This document shows positions 33,357 to 42,054 of a DNA stretch of 64,000 nucleotides, one piece after another (position 1 is the stretch's first letter; each line of letters opens with the position of its first letter). This stretch comes from Oceanicaulis sp. HLUCCA04. Its GTDB lineage: Bacteria > Pseudomonadota > Alphaproteobacteria > Caulobacterales > Maricaulaceae. Both the position numbers and the translations under genes were made by a program. The notes under the pieces are model-generated. The model did no database searches, was not told the DNA's origin, and saw nothing but the letters and a program-made list of their open reading frames with translations. The DNA lies in assembly GCA_001314625.1 (NCBI GenBank), contig LJSH01000001.1:248001-312000 (forward strand), read 5' to 3'.

Positions 33357-34453
33357 TGGGTGTGATCCCCCAACTTTCTGCGTTTGAAGCGGCGCTGGCG
33401 GCGAGCCTCCCGGCGGGCGATCTGCGCAGCGTGCTGGAAAGCGGCGGCCTGCCGCACCGGCGCGTGGAGGCGTGGAAATGGTCTGACCTTCGCGGCGCGC
33501 TCGCCAGGGCACCGTCAGGGGCGGGCGCGCTGACCGTTGATGTGTCTCGCAAGGCGGATCAGATCGCCAGGCTTGACCATCAACCCGACCTGCTCATGCC
33601 GCGCCTTGCGGCGGGCCTGTCGGATGGCTGCCCGGTTTATGACCTACAGGACGGCGAGACGCTTTCCGTGGGCTTTGAGGCCGGTGAGGGCGCATCCCAC
33701 CATATCGCCGCCGTCAACGTGCCTGCGGGCGTTAACGCCATTCTGCGCGAGCGCTATCACGCCGCGCCGGGCGGTTTTGCCAATATCGCCCTGCGTATTG
33801 TATTGGGCGAGGGCGCCAGCCTGACGCGCATTGTCGAGCAGGATGCCTCGCCGGACGGCGTGCTGGTCGTGACGACCGGGATTGATCTCGCCGCCCGCGC
33901 AAACATGCACCAGACGACGCTCGGCTTTGGCGCGAAGCTCGCGCGCCTCGAAACCCATGTCAGCCATGCGGGCGAGGGCGCGCAGCTGAGCCTTGGCGGC
34001 TCGTATCTGGTCGCGTCGGGCCTCCATCTCGACCAGACGGGCATCGTGCAACACACAGGCCCGAACGGCGCCACGCACGAGCTGTTCAAGGGCGCGGCTG
34101 CCAAGGGCGGACGCGGTGTCTTTCAGGGCAAGATCCATGTGGAACAGGCCGCCCAGAAGACCGATGCCCAGATGAACCATCGCGGGCTTTTGCTGGCCGA
34201 TGGTGCGGAAATCCATGCCAAGCCGGAGCTGGAGATTTACGCCGACGATGTGGTGTGCGCGCACGGCAATGCGCTCGGCGCCGTCGATGACGAGGCGCTG
34301 TTCTACATGCGCCAGCGGGGCCTGACCGAGCCACGTGCCCGCGCCCTGCTGACGCGCAGCTTCCTGGCGGAACCGCTCGAGGCGATTGAGGATGAGACTG
34401 TCCGCGACGCCCTGCTGGCCAGGCTCGATGCAGCGCTGGAGGCGGTATCGTGA
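33356..34453 (+). CDS. sufD: Fe-S cluster assembly protein SufD
   Basis: SufD is the SufB-like partner in SufBC2D. The 365-residue protein has the weak N-terminal region typical of SufD (GGLPHRRVEAWKWSDLRGAL) and a beta-helix with RIVLGEGASLTRIVE. Its most conserved part is at the end: GRGVFQGKIHVEQAAQKTDAQMNHRGLLL, AEIHAKPELEIYADDVVCAHGNALG, and FYMRQRGLTEPRARALL. The His in VCAHGN aligns with the functional His of SufD. ATG 33356 forms a TGATG overlap with sufC; a TTG at 33353 is one codon earlier. The stop overlaps the GTG of sufS. Confidence 0.93.
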   Translation: MGVIPQLSAFEAALAASLPAGDLRSVLESGGLPHRRVEAWKWSDLRGALARAPSGAGALTVDVSRKADQIARLDHQPDLLMPRLAAGLSDGCPVYDLQDGETLSVGFEAGEGASHHIAAVNVPAGVNAILRERYHAAPGGFANIALRIVLGEGASLTRIVEQDASPDGVLVVTTGIDLAARANMHQTTLGFGAKLARLETHVSHAGEGAQLSLGGSYLVASGLHLDQTGIVQHTGPNGATHELFKGAAAKGGRGVFQGKIHVEQAAQKTDAQMNHRGLLLADGAEIHAKPELEIYADDVVCAHGNALGAVDDEALFYMRQRGLTEPRARALLTRSFLAEPLEAIEDETVRDALLARLDAALEAVS

Positions 34454-35691
34454 CAGCCTTGGCCCGTACCCTTTCCGGCTTTGATGTGAACGCCGTCCGC
34501 GCGCAATTCCCGATCCTGTCGCGCCAGGTGCACGGCAAGCCGCTGGTCTATCTCGATAGCGCAGCCTCGGCGCAAAAGCCGGAGGCCGTTATCAATGCGC
34601 TGGGCGATGTCTGGCGTGGCTCCTACGCCAATGTGCATCGCGGCCTGCACACGCTCGCCAATGAAGCGACAGAGGCGTTCGAGGCGACGCGCGGCAAGCT
34701 GGCAGCGTTTCTGGGCGCGGCGCGCAGTGAAGAGATCGTACTGACGCGCGGCACCACCGAGGCGATCAATCTGGTCGCCTCCGGTATCGGTCTGGACCTG
34801 AAGGAGGGTGACGAAATCATCCTCAGCCAGATGGAACACCACTCCAATATCGTGCCCTGGCACTTCCTCCGCGAGCGCAAGGGCGTGGTCATTAAATGGG
34901 TACCGGTGACGGATGAAGGCGCATTGGATATAGAGGGTTATAGAGCTATCTTCACGCCACGCACGAAGATGGTGGCGCTCACCCACATGTCCAACGTGCT
35001 CGGCACGCTCAACGACGCAAGAGCGCTGACGGAGATCGCGCACCGCCACGGCGTGCCGATCCTGCTGGACGGCTCGCAGGCCGCGGTGCATGGCCCGGTC
35101 GATGTCGCCGCCATTGGCTGTGATTTCTACGCCATCACCGGCCACAAGCTTTATGGCCCCAACGCCACCGGCGCGCTCTACGCGAAGGGTGACTGGCTGG
35201 AGCGCCTGCCCGCCTTCATGGGCGGCGGGGAGATGATTTCCGAGGTCAGTGAGGATGCGGTCGTCTACGCCGCGCCTCCGCACAAGTTCGAGGCCGGGAC
35301 GCCCGCGATTGCCGACGTGATCGCCCTGGGCACAGCGCTCGACTGGATGGGCGCGCACGCAACGCCAGAAGCCATCGCCCATGAGCATGCCCTGATGCAG
35401 ACAGCAACGGACGGGCTGCAGGCAATGGACGGTATCCGTATTCTGGGCACAGTACCGGGCAAGGGTCCGATGGTGTCCTTTGTCGTTGAGAATGCCCATG
35501 CGCACGATATCGCCCAACTGATGGACCGCTACGGTTTGGCGGTGCGGGCAGGCCATCACTGCGCCCATCCGTTGATGAAGCGGTTTGGCGTAACCGCCAG
35601 CGTGCGGGCCAGCTTTGCGGTGTACAACACCGCCGACGATGTCGACGCCTTCCTCGACGCCTTGCGCCGCGCGCGCGAATTTCTCATCTAA
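34450..35691 (+). CDS. sufS: Cysteine desulfurase SufS
   Basis: SufS is a group II PLP cysteine desulfurase that passes sulfur to the Suf scaffold, normally through SufE or SufU. The 413-residue protein has DVNAVRAQFPILSRQVHGKPLVYLDSAA, the VHRGLHTLANEA block, and RGTTEAINLVA. The PLP lysine is in ITGHKLYGPNATG (near 236), and the active cysteine is in RAGHHCAHPLMKRFG (near 370). It starts with GTG at 34450, overlapping the sufD stop by 4 bases. No sufE or sufU gene is seen in this operon; it could be elsewhere. Confidence 0.95.
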   Translation: MTALARTLSGFDVNAVRAQFPILSRQVHGKPLVYLDSAASAQKPEAVINALGDVWRGSYANVHRGLHTLANEATEAFEATRGKLAAFLGAARSEEIVLTRGTTEAINLVASGIGLDLKEGDEIILSQMEHHSNIVPWHFLRERKGVVIKWVPVTDEGALDIEGYRAIFTPRTKMVALTHMSNVLGTLNDARALTEIAHRHGVPILLDGSQAAVHGPVDVAAIGCDFYAITGHKLYGPNATGALYAKGDWLERLPAFMGGGEMISEVSEDAVVYAAPPHKFEAGTPAIADVIALGTALDWMGAHATPEAIAHEHALMQTATDGLQAMDGIRILGTVPGKGPMVSFVVENAHAHDIAQLMDRYGLAVRAGHHCAHPLMKRFGVTASVRASFAVYNTADDVDAFLDALRRAREFLI

Positions 35692-35701
35692 GGTGCAGGA
35701 G

Positions 35702-36148
35702 ATGACACCGGACATGCCCGCCACTGACGCCACCACCGGACCGGCCCGCCAGCGCGATGTGATCGATCTGGGGGCAGGGCCTTCGCGCCCCGTCGCGCCG
35801 GAAACACAAGCCGACGGTGAAGGCGCTATTCCAGCCGAGGAAATCGCGCGGATCACCGATGATGTGGTGACCGCACTCAAAGGCGTGTTCGACCCGGAAA
35901 TTCCGGTCGACATCTATGAGCTGGGGCTGATCTACAAGGTGGATCTGGAAGACGATCATACCTTGAAGGTGGAAATGACGCTGACCGCGCCCGGCTGCCC
36001 TGTGGCAGGTGAAATGCCCGGCTGGGTCCAGGATGCCTGCAATACGGTTGATGGTGTGGAGCGCACCGAGGTCAATCTGACCTTTGATCCGCCCTGGACG
36101 CCTGACCGGATGACCGACGAAGCCCGCCTGCAACTGAATATGCTCTAG
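35702..36148 (+). CDS. sufT: MIP18/DUF59-family Suf maturation factor (SufT-like)
   Basis: This 148-residue protein of the DUF59/MIP18 fold assists Fe-S delivery to targets. A flexible N-terminal part (about 1-45) precedes the core GVFDPEIPVDIYELGLIYKVDLED, with the conserved DPE-x-P-V motif, and the LTAPGCPVAGEMPGWVQDA segment with a conserved Cys. The family C-terminus VNLTFDPPWTPDRMTDEARLQLNML follows. It matches the SufT proteins found in suf operons of alphaproteobacteria. The ATG at 35702 follows CAGGAG, 10 bases after the sufS stop. Confidence 0.88.
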   Translation: MTPDMPATDATTGPARQRDVIDLGAGPSRPVAPETQADGEGAIPAEEIARITDDVVTALKGVFDPEIPVDIYELGLIYKVDLEDDHTLKVEMTLTAPGCPVAGEMPGWVQDACNTVDGVERTEVNLTFDPPWTPDRMTDEARLQLNML

Positions 36149-36156
36149 GAGTCGAT

Positions 36157-36516
36157 ATGGCCCGCGAGAGACCCAAGCCCGTCACCCTGACTGAACAGGC
36201 TGCCAAGCGTGTGCGCGCCCTCATGGAACGGGAGGGAAAGGGATTCCTGCGTGTCGGGGTGAAGAATGGCGGCTGCGCGGGGATGGAATACACGATGGAC
36301 TATGTCGAGGCCCCGGCGCCGCTCGACGAGCGGGTCGAAGATCAGGGCGTGGAAATCGTGATCGATTCCAAGGCGATCCTGTTCCTGCTGGGCAGTCAGA
36401 TCGATTACGAGATCACGCCGCTGCATGCCAAGTTCGTGTTTCGCAATCCCAACCAGACCGATGCGTGCGGGTGTGGCGAAAGCGTCACCATTATTCCTGT
36501 GGCAAACGCGGTCTAG
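36157..36516 (+). CDS. sufA: A-type Fe-S carrier SufA
   Basis: This 119-residue HesB/IscA-fold carrier transfers clusters from the SufBCD scaffold to apoproteins. The core is VTLTEQAAKRVRAL, then the first ligand Cys in KNGGCAGMEYTMDY and the C-terminal pair in DACGCGES, giving the standard three-cysteine set. SufA versus IscA or ErpA is judged from the suf context and the GMEY variant of the usual GFSY motif. The ATG at 36157 follows TAGGAGTCGAT, 8 bases after sufT. It is the last recognised suf gene in the operon. Confidence 0.9.
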   Translation: MARERPKPVTLTEQAAKRVRALMEREGKGFLRVGVKNGGCAGMEYTMDYVEAPAPLDERVEDQGVEIVIDSKAILFLLGSQIDYEITPLHAKFVFRNPNQTDACGCGESVTIIPVANAV

Positions 36517-36575
36517 GCAACTTGCAGGAAATGGCCGGAGTTTTTAAACCCTGAGCCTGATCTTCGGGGGCTTTC

Positions 36576-37181
36576 ATGCAACTTTTCTATTCGCCGACCT
36601 CGCCTTACGCGCGCAAGTGCCGGGCGCTGATTATTGAGAAAAGTCTCGAAAGCAAGATCGAGCTGGTCGAGGTTTCGCCGCTGGACGATCCTGCCGCGCT
36701 GCTGGAGGTCAACCCTCTTGGCAAGGTGCCAGCCCTGATCCGCAAGAGCGGACCTGCCCTGATTGATTCACCGCTGATCTGCGAGTTTATCGACACGCTG
36801 GATGATGAGCGCTGGATACCAGCCAAAGGCGAGAGCCGTATTCTGGTGATGCGTCAGCAAGCTATTGCCGACGGTCTGATGGACCTCACCATTGGCCGGC
36901 GTATCGAAAAGAACCGAGATGCGAAACTGCAATACAAGCTGTGGGTCGAGCGGTGGGAACGCGGCATCGCCCGCACGCTTGACGAGCTTGACCGGGAGCG
37001 TGGCCAGTTTGAACGGTCGGTGGATCATGGCGCTTTGTCGATCGCTGTAGCGCTCTCCTATCTCGACCTCAGGTATGCCGAGCTGGACTGGCGCGGCGCC
37101 CATCCCGAACTGGCAGAGTTTCTGGATCGCTGGGAGCAGCGCGAGAGCCTGAAAATGACCGTGCCGCCAGCAAGCGCCTGA
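36576..37181 (+). CDS. Glutathione S-transferase family protein
   Basis: This 201-residue cytosolic GST-like protein begins MQLFYSPTSPYARKCRALI, with an N-terminal thioredoxin fold. Ser at position 9 or 10 is a candidate catalytic residue. The glutathione-contact NPLGKVPALI and the DSPLICEFIDTL segments follow. The C-terminal helical domain begins at about residue 85 with ILVMRQQAIADGLMDL and carries a final SYLDLRYAELDWRG stretch. The class and substrate are undetermined. The start follows TTCGGGGGCTTTC. It may be co-transcribed with sufA, 59 bases upstream. Confidence 0.88.
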   Translation: MQLFYSPTSPYARKCRALIIEKSLESKIELVEVSPLDDPAALLEVNPLGKVPALIRKSGPALIDSPLICEFIDTLDDERWIPAKGESRILVMRQQAIADGLMDLTIGRRIEKNRDAKLQYKLWVERWERGIARTLDELDRERGQFERSVDHGALSIAVALSYLDLRYAELDWRGAHPELAEFLDRWEQRESLKMTVPPASA

Positions 37182-37206
37182 GCGTCGCGGATTGATTCAG
37201 GTCCGG

Positions 37207-37926
37207 TCAGTCTGGTGTCGCCGGTGAGGCAAGGCGCGCCTGTGCACGCTTGCCACTGACATAGGCTATCAGCCCAATCAGGAAAAACGCCATGCCCGAC
37301 ATGGGTCCGAATGGCGGGGGCAAGAGATACGCCGAAGCGATGACCAGCACGGTCAGCAGGCCCGTTCCGGCAGCGACTTCAATCTCGTAGCGGGTGAAAG
37401 ACCGCTCGGTGTCATCAAGCTCAATCTGGTCGCCGAGGCGCAGCGCGTGGCTGTAGAGCAGGACGAACACCATCTGCACGGCGATATAGAATATCCCGTA
37501 GACGAGATAGAGATGGGCGACCTGATCAACCGTGATGACCGCTTGCACCTCTGCTGTCGAGGCGAAGCCGCCAGTGAACAGGTTGAAAAAGAAGTCAGCC
37601 ATGAATTTGAGCGGATAGATAAAGACCAGGATCAGACAGAGCAGGACGGCGTTGAGAAACACTGTCCATCCATCCTGCAGATTATAGCGCCGGAAGAAGA
37701 CGTGATGCGTGTGCCAGATGCTCAATATCAGGGCGAAGCACGCGGCCATCGACAAACCGTTGCGCCAAAGGTTGGTCAGATCGTCAAAAGACGCGGGAAC
37801 GCTATTGGCGGCCGCCAGCGTCAGAACCAGCGCGAACACGATGTCGGAGAGGTTTTCTACGCGGCTGACTTCAGGGCTGCGCCATTTGAAATGCGGTTCA
37901 CCGCGCAGCAAAGGGTGACGGGACAT
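37207..37926 (-). CDS. TMEM175-like (DUF1211) membrane protein
   Basis: A 239-residue protein with six predicted transmembrane segments fits the bacterial TMEM175/DUF1211 family, whose studied members are potassium channels. The first helix carries RVENLSDIVFALVLTL, close to the family's R-x-x-x-FSD motif but with Leu in place of Phe. The family's WHTHHVFFRRY-type histidines appear in helix 3, and a FFNLFTGG loop follows. The substituted LSD and the short length leave the transport function open. The ATG at 37926 is reasonable. It is a single gene on the - strand between convergent GST and the diguanylate cyclase. Confidence 0.7.
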   Translation of the reverse strand: MSRHPLLRGEPHFKWRSPEVSRVENLSDIVFALVLTLAAANSVPASFDDLTNLWRNGLSMAACFALILSIWHTHHVFFRRYNLQDGWTVFLNAVLLCLILVFIYPLKFMADFFFNLFTGGFASTAEVQAVITVDQVAHLYLVYGIFYIAVQMVFVLLYSHALRLGDQIELDDTERSFTRYEIEVAAGTGLLTVLVIASAYLLPPPFGPMSGMAFFLIGLIAYVSGKRAQARLASPATPD

Positions 37927-38012
37927 GCGGACTCCTCACGGCGGTTGCGCTGCGCGAGAAGCATTGTCAGGCGATTTCGCCGATGTGGAAAGCGGGCAGT
38001 TGGCGGCAGCTC

Positions 38013-39068
38013 TCAGGCCGCCGCTACGCCTGACTGTGCCTCGACACTGTCCACGGTGACACGGTTACGGCCCGTCTGCTTGGACTTGTAGAGATTGGTG
38101 TCGGCCCGTTCGATCAGCGATTCGACCGACTCGCCAGTCGCATGCTGGGACACGCCCATCGACACGGTGATGTGCCCGAGATCCTCATTGGTGGACTTGC
38201 GAAGCAGGCGCTTGGACTCAACGGTTGCACGGATTTTCTCGGCAACGCTGGCAGCGTCTCCAATTGTCGTTTTTGGCATCACGATCGCGTATTCTTCGCC
38301 ACCATAGCGCGCAACGATATGCGTATCCTTGGCAAACCGGGACAGGCAGGCAGCCACAAAGCGTATGATCTGGTCGCCAGTCTGATGGCCCCAAGTGTCA
38401 TTGAACCGCTTGAAATGGTCGATATCGCAAAGGATCAGGCAGAAATCATCGCCCTGCAGCTCTGCATCGCGGCGGGCCTTGCGCATGGATTCGTCAAAAC
38501 GCTTGCGGTTGGCCAGGCCGGTGAGGGCGTCGGTCATCGCCTCCTCACGGACCTTCTCAAGATTATTGCGAAGCTGGTTTACCTCGACGGAGGTTTCCTG
38601 CAGGCGGCGTTCCAGCTCGCGCGAGCGGCGCTGCATGCGCGCGGTGGCTGAGACCAGCCCCTCCACCATCCGCTTGAAAGCCACTGAATCGGGTGCTTCA
38701 CCCAGCTGCCCGGAAGCGCCGGCCAGAGCTTCGCCATAGGCGGCCGTATCGCGTTCAGCCGCTTCGAGTGTCTTGACGACGGCGCCCAGCTCCCGGCTCA
38801 TCGCGCCACCGGTGTCCAGCACTGCATCCTGTATGCGCTTGAAGGTGAAGTGGCGATCATAAAGCTCGTCGCACACGTCATCGTTTACCGGACCGCCCTT
38901 GTCGATGGCACTCTGGATGGCTTCGGACAATTCCGGAATGGAGTCTGACACATACGCCACCCAGACGGCGTAGTTTTGCGGGGTGGGAGCAACTGAATAC
39001 TCTGCCATCATATCCAGCGCGCGCCGCGCCAGATCAATGCCTTCATGCGTTTGCAATCGACCGTTCAC
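38013..39068 (-). CDS. Diguanylate cyclase with a GGEEY site
   Basis: This 351-residue GGDEF-domain protein is predicted to make cyclic di-GMP. Residues 1-160 form a helical region without a recognised sensor; a coiled coil (RRSRELERRLQETSVEVNQLRNNLEKVREE) then leads into the catalytic domain at about 186. That domain has the DALTGLANRKRFDES start, CDIDHFKRFNDTWGH and the active-site loop RYGGEEYAIVMPKT. The four residues five positions before GGEEY are KDTH, so the RxxD product-inhibition site is absent. ATG 39068 is chosen. The orphan N-terminal part shares AEYSVAPTPQNYAVWVAYV-like text with alphaproteobacterial cyclases, from memory. Confidence 0.9.
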   Translation of the reverse strand: MNGRLQTHEGIDLARRALDMMAEYSVAPTPQNYAVWVAYVSDSIPELSEAIQSAIDKGGPVNDDVCDELYDRHFTFKRIQDAVLDTGGAMSRELGAVVKTLEAAERDTAAYGEALAGASGQLGEAPDSVAFKRMVEGLVSATARMQRRSRELERRLQETSVEVNQLRNNLEKVREEAMTDALTGLANRKRFDESMRKARRDAELQGDDFCLILCDIDHFKRFNDTWGHQTGDQIIRFVAACLSRFAKDTHIVARYGGEEYAIVMPKTTIGDAASVAEKIRATVESKRLLRKSTNEDLGHITVSMGVSQHATGESVESLIERADTNLYKSKQTGRNRVTVDSVEAQSGVAAA

Positions 39069-39192
39069 GTTACTTTCCCCGTTCTCGCGGCCCGAGTTCT
39101 TCAGGCCAGTGACTCCCTTGATGGGTGACGTTAGGGGCGTTTTGGAAAGATGGGGTAAACGCGCGATGAGAATTTCAGATTATTTTCGCCGG

Positions 39193-40617
39193 TCAGCCAA
39201 AGGCCGAGCGCAACAGAAAATCGGGTACGTGATCGCCAAAGCCGGCGGCCTCGCTGTCCTTTGATTTTGTGTCGCGTGTCCCCGAATCACCAGTCTTGGC
39301 ACCTTTGGCAGGCGTCCGGGGCGGCTTGGCCGTTGCCGTATCGTTAGCTGGCTGCGGCGTCTCGGCCTTGGGCGCTTCGGCCTCGGAGCGGTTGCGTGAG
39401 CGGCCGCCCCGGCGTGAAGACCGGGCTGCCTTGGGCTCTTCGTCCGGGCTTTTCTGCACAGGGGCATCCGCGGGGGCGCTATCGCCTTCAAGAACCAGTG
39501 TTTCCGGTTCACCACCGATCAGCTTTGATACATTGGCGAGTGATTTCTTGTCTTCGCCTGTCACGAGCGTCACCGACTCGCCGGTCAGTCCGGCCCGGCC
39601 CGTCCGGCCGATACGGTGGACGTAGTCGTCCGCGTTACGCGGAATGTCGAAATTGAAAACGTGGCTGACGGCTGGGATATCCAGGCCGCGCGCCGCGACA
39701 TCAGAGGCGACCAGGATGCGTATCTGATCGGTCTTGAAATCTTCAAGCGTCTTGGTGCGCTGCGCCTGGGCCAGATCGCCGTGGATCGGTGCCGCCGAGA
39801 AGCCGTGACGCTGCAGGGAGCGGGCGACGGTGTCCACGTCGCGCTTGCGGTTGCAGAACACGATGCCGTTCTTGACATTATCACGATTGATGGCGGCGCG
39901 CAGGGCGGCGCGCTTGCCGGCTGGCGACCCGTTGCTGACACGCACGATGTATTGCTTGATCGTTTCTGCGGTCTGCGCGGGCCGCGAAACCTCAATGCGC
40001 TCGGGATCCTTCAGGAAGGTGTTCACGATGCGCACGATTTCGTTGGGCATGGTTGCGGAGAAGAACAGTGTCTGGCGGCGCGGGGGCACCAGCGAGAAGA
40101 TTTTCTCGATATCGGGAATGAAGCCCATGTCCAGCATACGGTCGGCTTCGTCGACCACCATGATCTCGATGCCCATCAGCATCAGGCCGCCGCGTCCGAA
40201 ATGGTCCAGCAGACGGCCCGGCGTGGCGATCAGGATGTCAGCGCCCTTGTCGAGAATTTCCTTTTGCGGCGCAAAAGCCACGCCGCCAATCAGCAGCGCC
40301 ATGGTCAGCTTGTGATTCTTGGCATAGGTGCGCACGTTCTGGGCGACCTGGTCGGCGAGTTCACGCGTCGGGCACAGAATGAGAGAGCGCGGCATGCGCG
40401 CGCGGGCACGTCCGCGCGAAAGGCGTTCGATCAGCGGAAGCGTGAAAGAGGCGGTCTTGCCCGTTCCCGTCTGGGCTATGCCCAGCACATCGCGCCCTGT
40501 CAGCGCCACCGGAATGGCACCGGCCTGGATCGGGGTGGGGGTCGTGTAGCCAGCATCCTTGATGGCTGCCAGCAGGTTCGGGCTCAAGCCCAGATCATCA
40601 AAAGTCATGCGCCTCAT
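39193..40617 (-). CDS. DEAD-box RNA helicase, RhlE-like
   Basis: This 474-residue ATP-dependent RNA helicase carries all core motifs: Q-motif FDDLGLSPNLL...PTPIQ, motif I AQTGTGKT, Ia PTRELA, DEAD, SAT, ARGLD, and HRIGRTGRAG. It has the RhlE-type GGVAFAPQKEILDKG-like loop. A disordered C-terminal tail from about residue 375 is rich in Ser/Arg/Lys/Ala/Thr (RRGGRSRNRSEAEAPKAETPQ) and ends in DFLLRSAFG, likely aiding RNA or ribosome binding. The ATG at 40617 has GGAG 8 bases upstream; an ATG three codons further in is possible. It may act in ribosome assembly or mRNA turnover at low temperature. Confidence 0.93.
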   Translation of the reverse strand: MRRMTFDDLGLSPNLLAAIKDAGYTTPTPIQAGAIPVALTGRDVLGIAQTGTGKTASFTLPLIERLSRGRARARMPRSLILCPTRELADQVAQNVRTYAKNHKLTMALLIGGVAFAPQKEILDKGADILIATPGRLLDHFGRGGLMLMGIEIMVVDEADRMLDMGFIPDIEKIFSLVPPRRQTLFFSATMPNEIVRIVNTFLKDPERIEVSRPAQTAETIKQYIVRVSNGSPAGKRAALRAAINRDNVKNGIVFCNRKRDVDTVARSLQRHGFSAAPIHGDLAQAQRTKTLEDFKTDQIRILVASDVAARGLDIPAVSHVFNFDIPRNADDYVHRIGRTGRAGLTGESVTLVTGEDKKSLANVSKLIGGEPETLVLEGDSAPADAPVQKSPDEEPKAARSSRRGGRSRNRSEAEAPKAETPQPANDTATAKPPRTPAKGAKTGDSGTRDTKSKDSEAAGFGDHVPDFLLRSAFG

Positions 40618-40781
40618 ATCCGCTCCGGCTGTATCGCTCGGAGCGCGCTGTCATACGTTCGGACGGGTTGCGCGGATCGCAAACCGCTTGCGACCGGCAA
40701 CATAGGCGCACGCCATAGGGTGTCAACGCGCACTAGCGCAGACGTGATACATCAGCGCCGCACTGTGGCTACAGGTCCATA

Positions 40782-42053
40782 CTAATGGCGATAGCCGTAC
40801 TGACCGTTCGGCACACGTTCCGAATAACGTTCAGCCAGACGTGTCTGGCGTGAAGTCATCGGCTGGCGCTCGCCATCGATGAGAACCGCCACCGGCGCGC
40901 TCATCACTTCCAGCGGATCACCGTCCCAGATCACCACATCGCCCGCATACCCCTCGGCCAGTGCACCATAGCGGTCTCCGACCCCGTAGATCTCTGCAGG
41001 GGTGAGGGTGATAGCGCGGAACGCATCGTCCCAGCTGGCACCATTGGCAACGGCATTGCCCGCATGCTGGGTGATCAGGCGTGGATTGAAATAGAGATCT
41101 GCGCTGATAGTGGTGTAGGCGGTCTGCACGCCTGCCGCGTGAAGCCGGGCAGGGGCATCGAGGCGCGCGGCGAGCACATCAAAGCTCCCCGGAAGGTTGC
41201 GCAGCGGATCCATGATCACCGGAATGCCCGCTGCCGCGATCTCGTCGGCGACCATCCAGCTTTCAGCCGCGCCTGCCAGAATGAAGCGTGCAGCCGGGTG
41301 TTGTTCCGCAAAGCGCAAGGCGCGCCGGATGTCCGAGGCCCGCTCGACCTGCAGGACAATCGGGATTTCGCCGCGCACCGCCGAAACCAGAGATGCGGCG
41401 TCGAACCGGTTGATCGCATCGCCTTCATGGTGGGACATGAAACGGCCCGGATAGAAGCGCGCATCCTCAAAGGCGGCCCGCAGATACGCCCAGGCCGCGT
41501 TGCGTGATCCGCCGGCCGTCTGGGCGCCCGATTGCGACAGGTCGATATAGAGGAAGGTCCGGTCGTCAAACAGGGAGTCAGGCGCGCCTGAGCTGTTGGC
41601 CAGCGCACCGCGCCCGCCGATCAGGGCGCTGCCCGTTGACGGAAATACCGCGAAACGCGTCACGCCGCGGCGGCGGCTGTCCGGGATATGCCCGCCTGCC
41701 GGGTTGAACCCGTCAGCCACATCAATGGCCGCCGTAAAGCTGGCTGCTGGCGCGGCGACATCCGATGTCGAACGCTCTGCGCTAACCTCGATGAGGCCCA
41801 GCTGGGTGTGAGGGTGGAATATGCCCGGCGTGATCCATCCGCCATTGGCGTCGATCGTCTCGACGCCATCGGGAATGGCTATGTCGGCTCCGGCGGCTTC
41901 GATGACGCCATCGCGGATCAGCACGGTACCGCTTTCCACCATGCCCGCTTCGGTATTGGTGACAACCCGGCCATTGGTAATGGCCAGCGTCTGAGCCGTG
42001 GCGGTTCCAAGGCCGGTTGCGAGAATGGCTGCACAAAGAAGAGATTTCATCAT
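40782..42053 (-). CDS. Exported amidohydrolase, second of a tandem pair
   Basis: This 423-residue protein of the amidohydrolase superfamily has a Sec signal peptide (MMKSLLCAAILATGLGTATAQ). Its first metal motif is unusual, IFHPHTQLG in place of the usual H-x-H in IDIHSHLG. It keeps a GYAGDVVIWDGDPLEV C-terminal strand and a final ERVPNGQYGYRH tail. No clear lysine or second histidine pair was identified. Family members include imidazolonepropionase-like and dipeptidase-like enzymes, and the substrate is unknown. ATG 42053 (or 42050) is 1 base from the upstream amidohydrolase stop, with AAGGAGTG as ribosome binding site. Confidence 0.82.
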   Translation of the reverse strand: MMKSLLCAAILATGLGTATAQTLAITNGRVVTNTEAGMVESGTVLIRDGVIEAAGADIAIPDGVETIDANGGWITPGIFHPHTQLGLIEVSAERSTSDVAAPAASFTAAIDVADGFNPAGGHIPDSRRRGVTRFAVFPSTGSALIGGRGALANSSGAPDSLFDDRTFLYIDLSQSGAQTAGGSRNAAWAYLRAAFEDARFYPGRFMSHHEGDAINRFDAASLVSAVRGEIPIVLQVERASDIRRALRFAEQHPAARFILAGAAESWMVADEIAAAGIPVIMDPLRNLPGSFDVLAARLDAPARLHAAGVQTAYTTISADLYFNPRLITQHAGNAVANGASWDDAFRAITLTPAEIYGVGDRYGALAEGYAGDVVIWDGDPLEVMSAPVAVLIDGERQPMTSRQTRLAERYSERVPNGQYGYRH

Positions 42054-42054
42054 C

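Noticed and set aside
34303-35913. 536-codon - strand frame over sufD, sufS and sufT
   Set aside because: It is antisense to three genes with complete motifs. No ribosome binding site or domain supports it.
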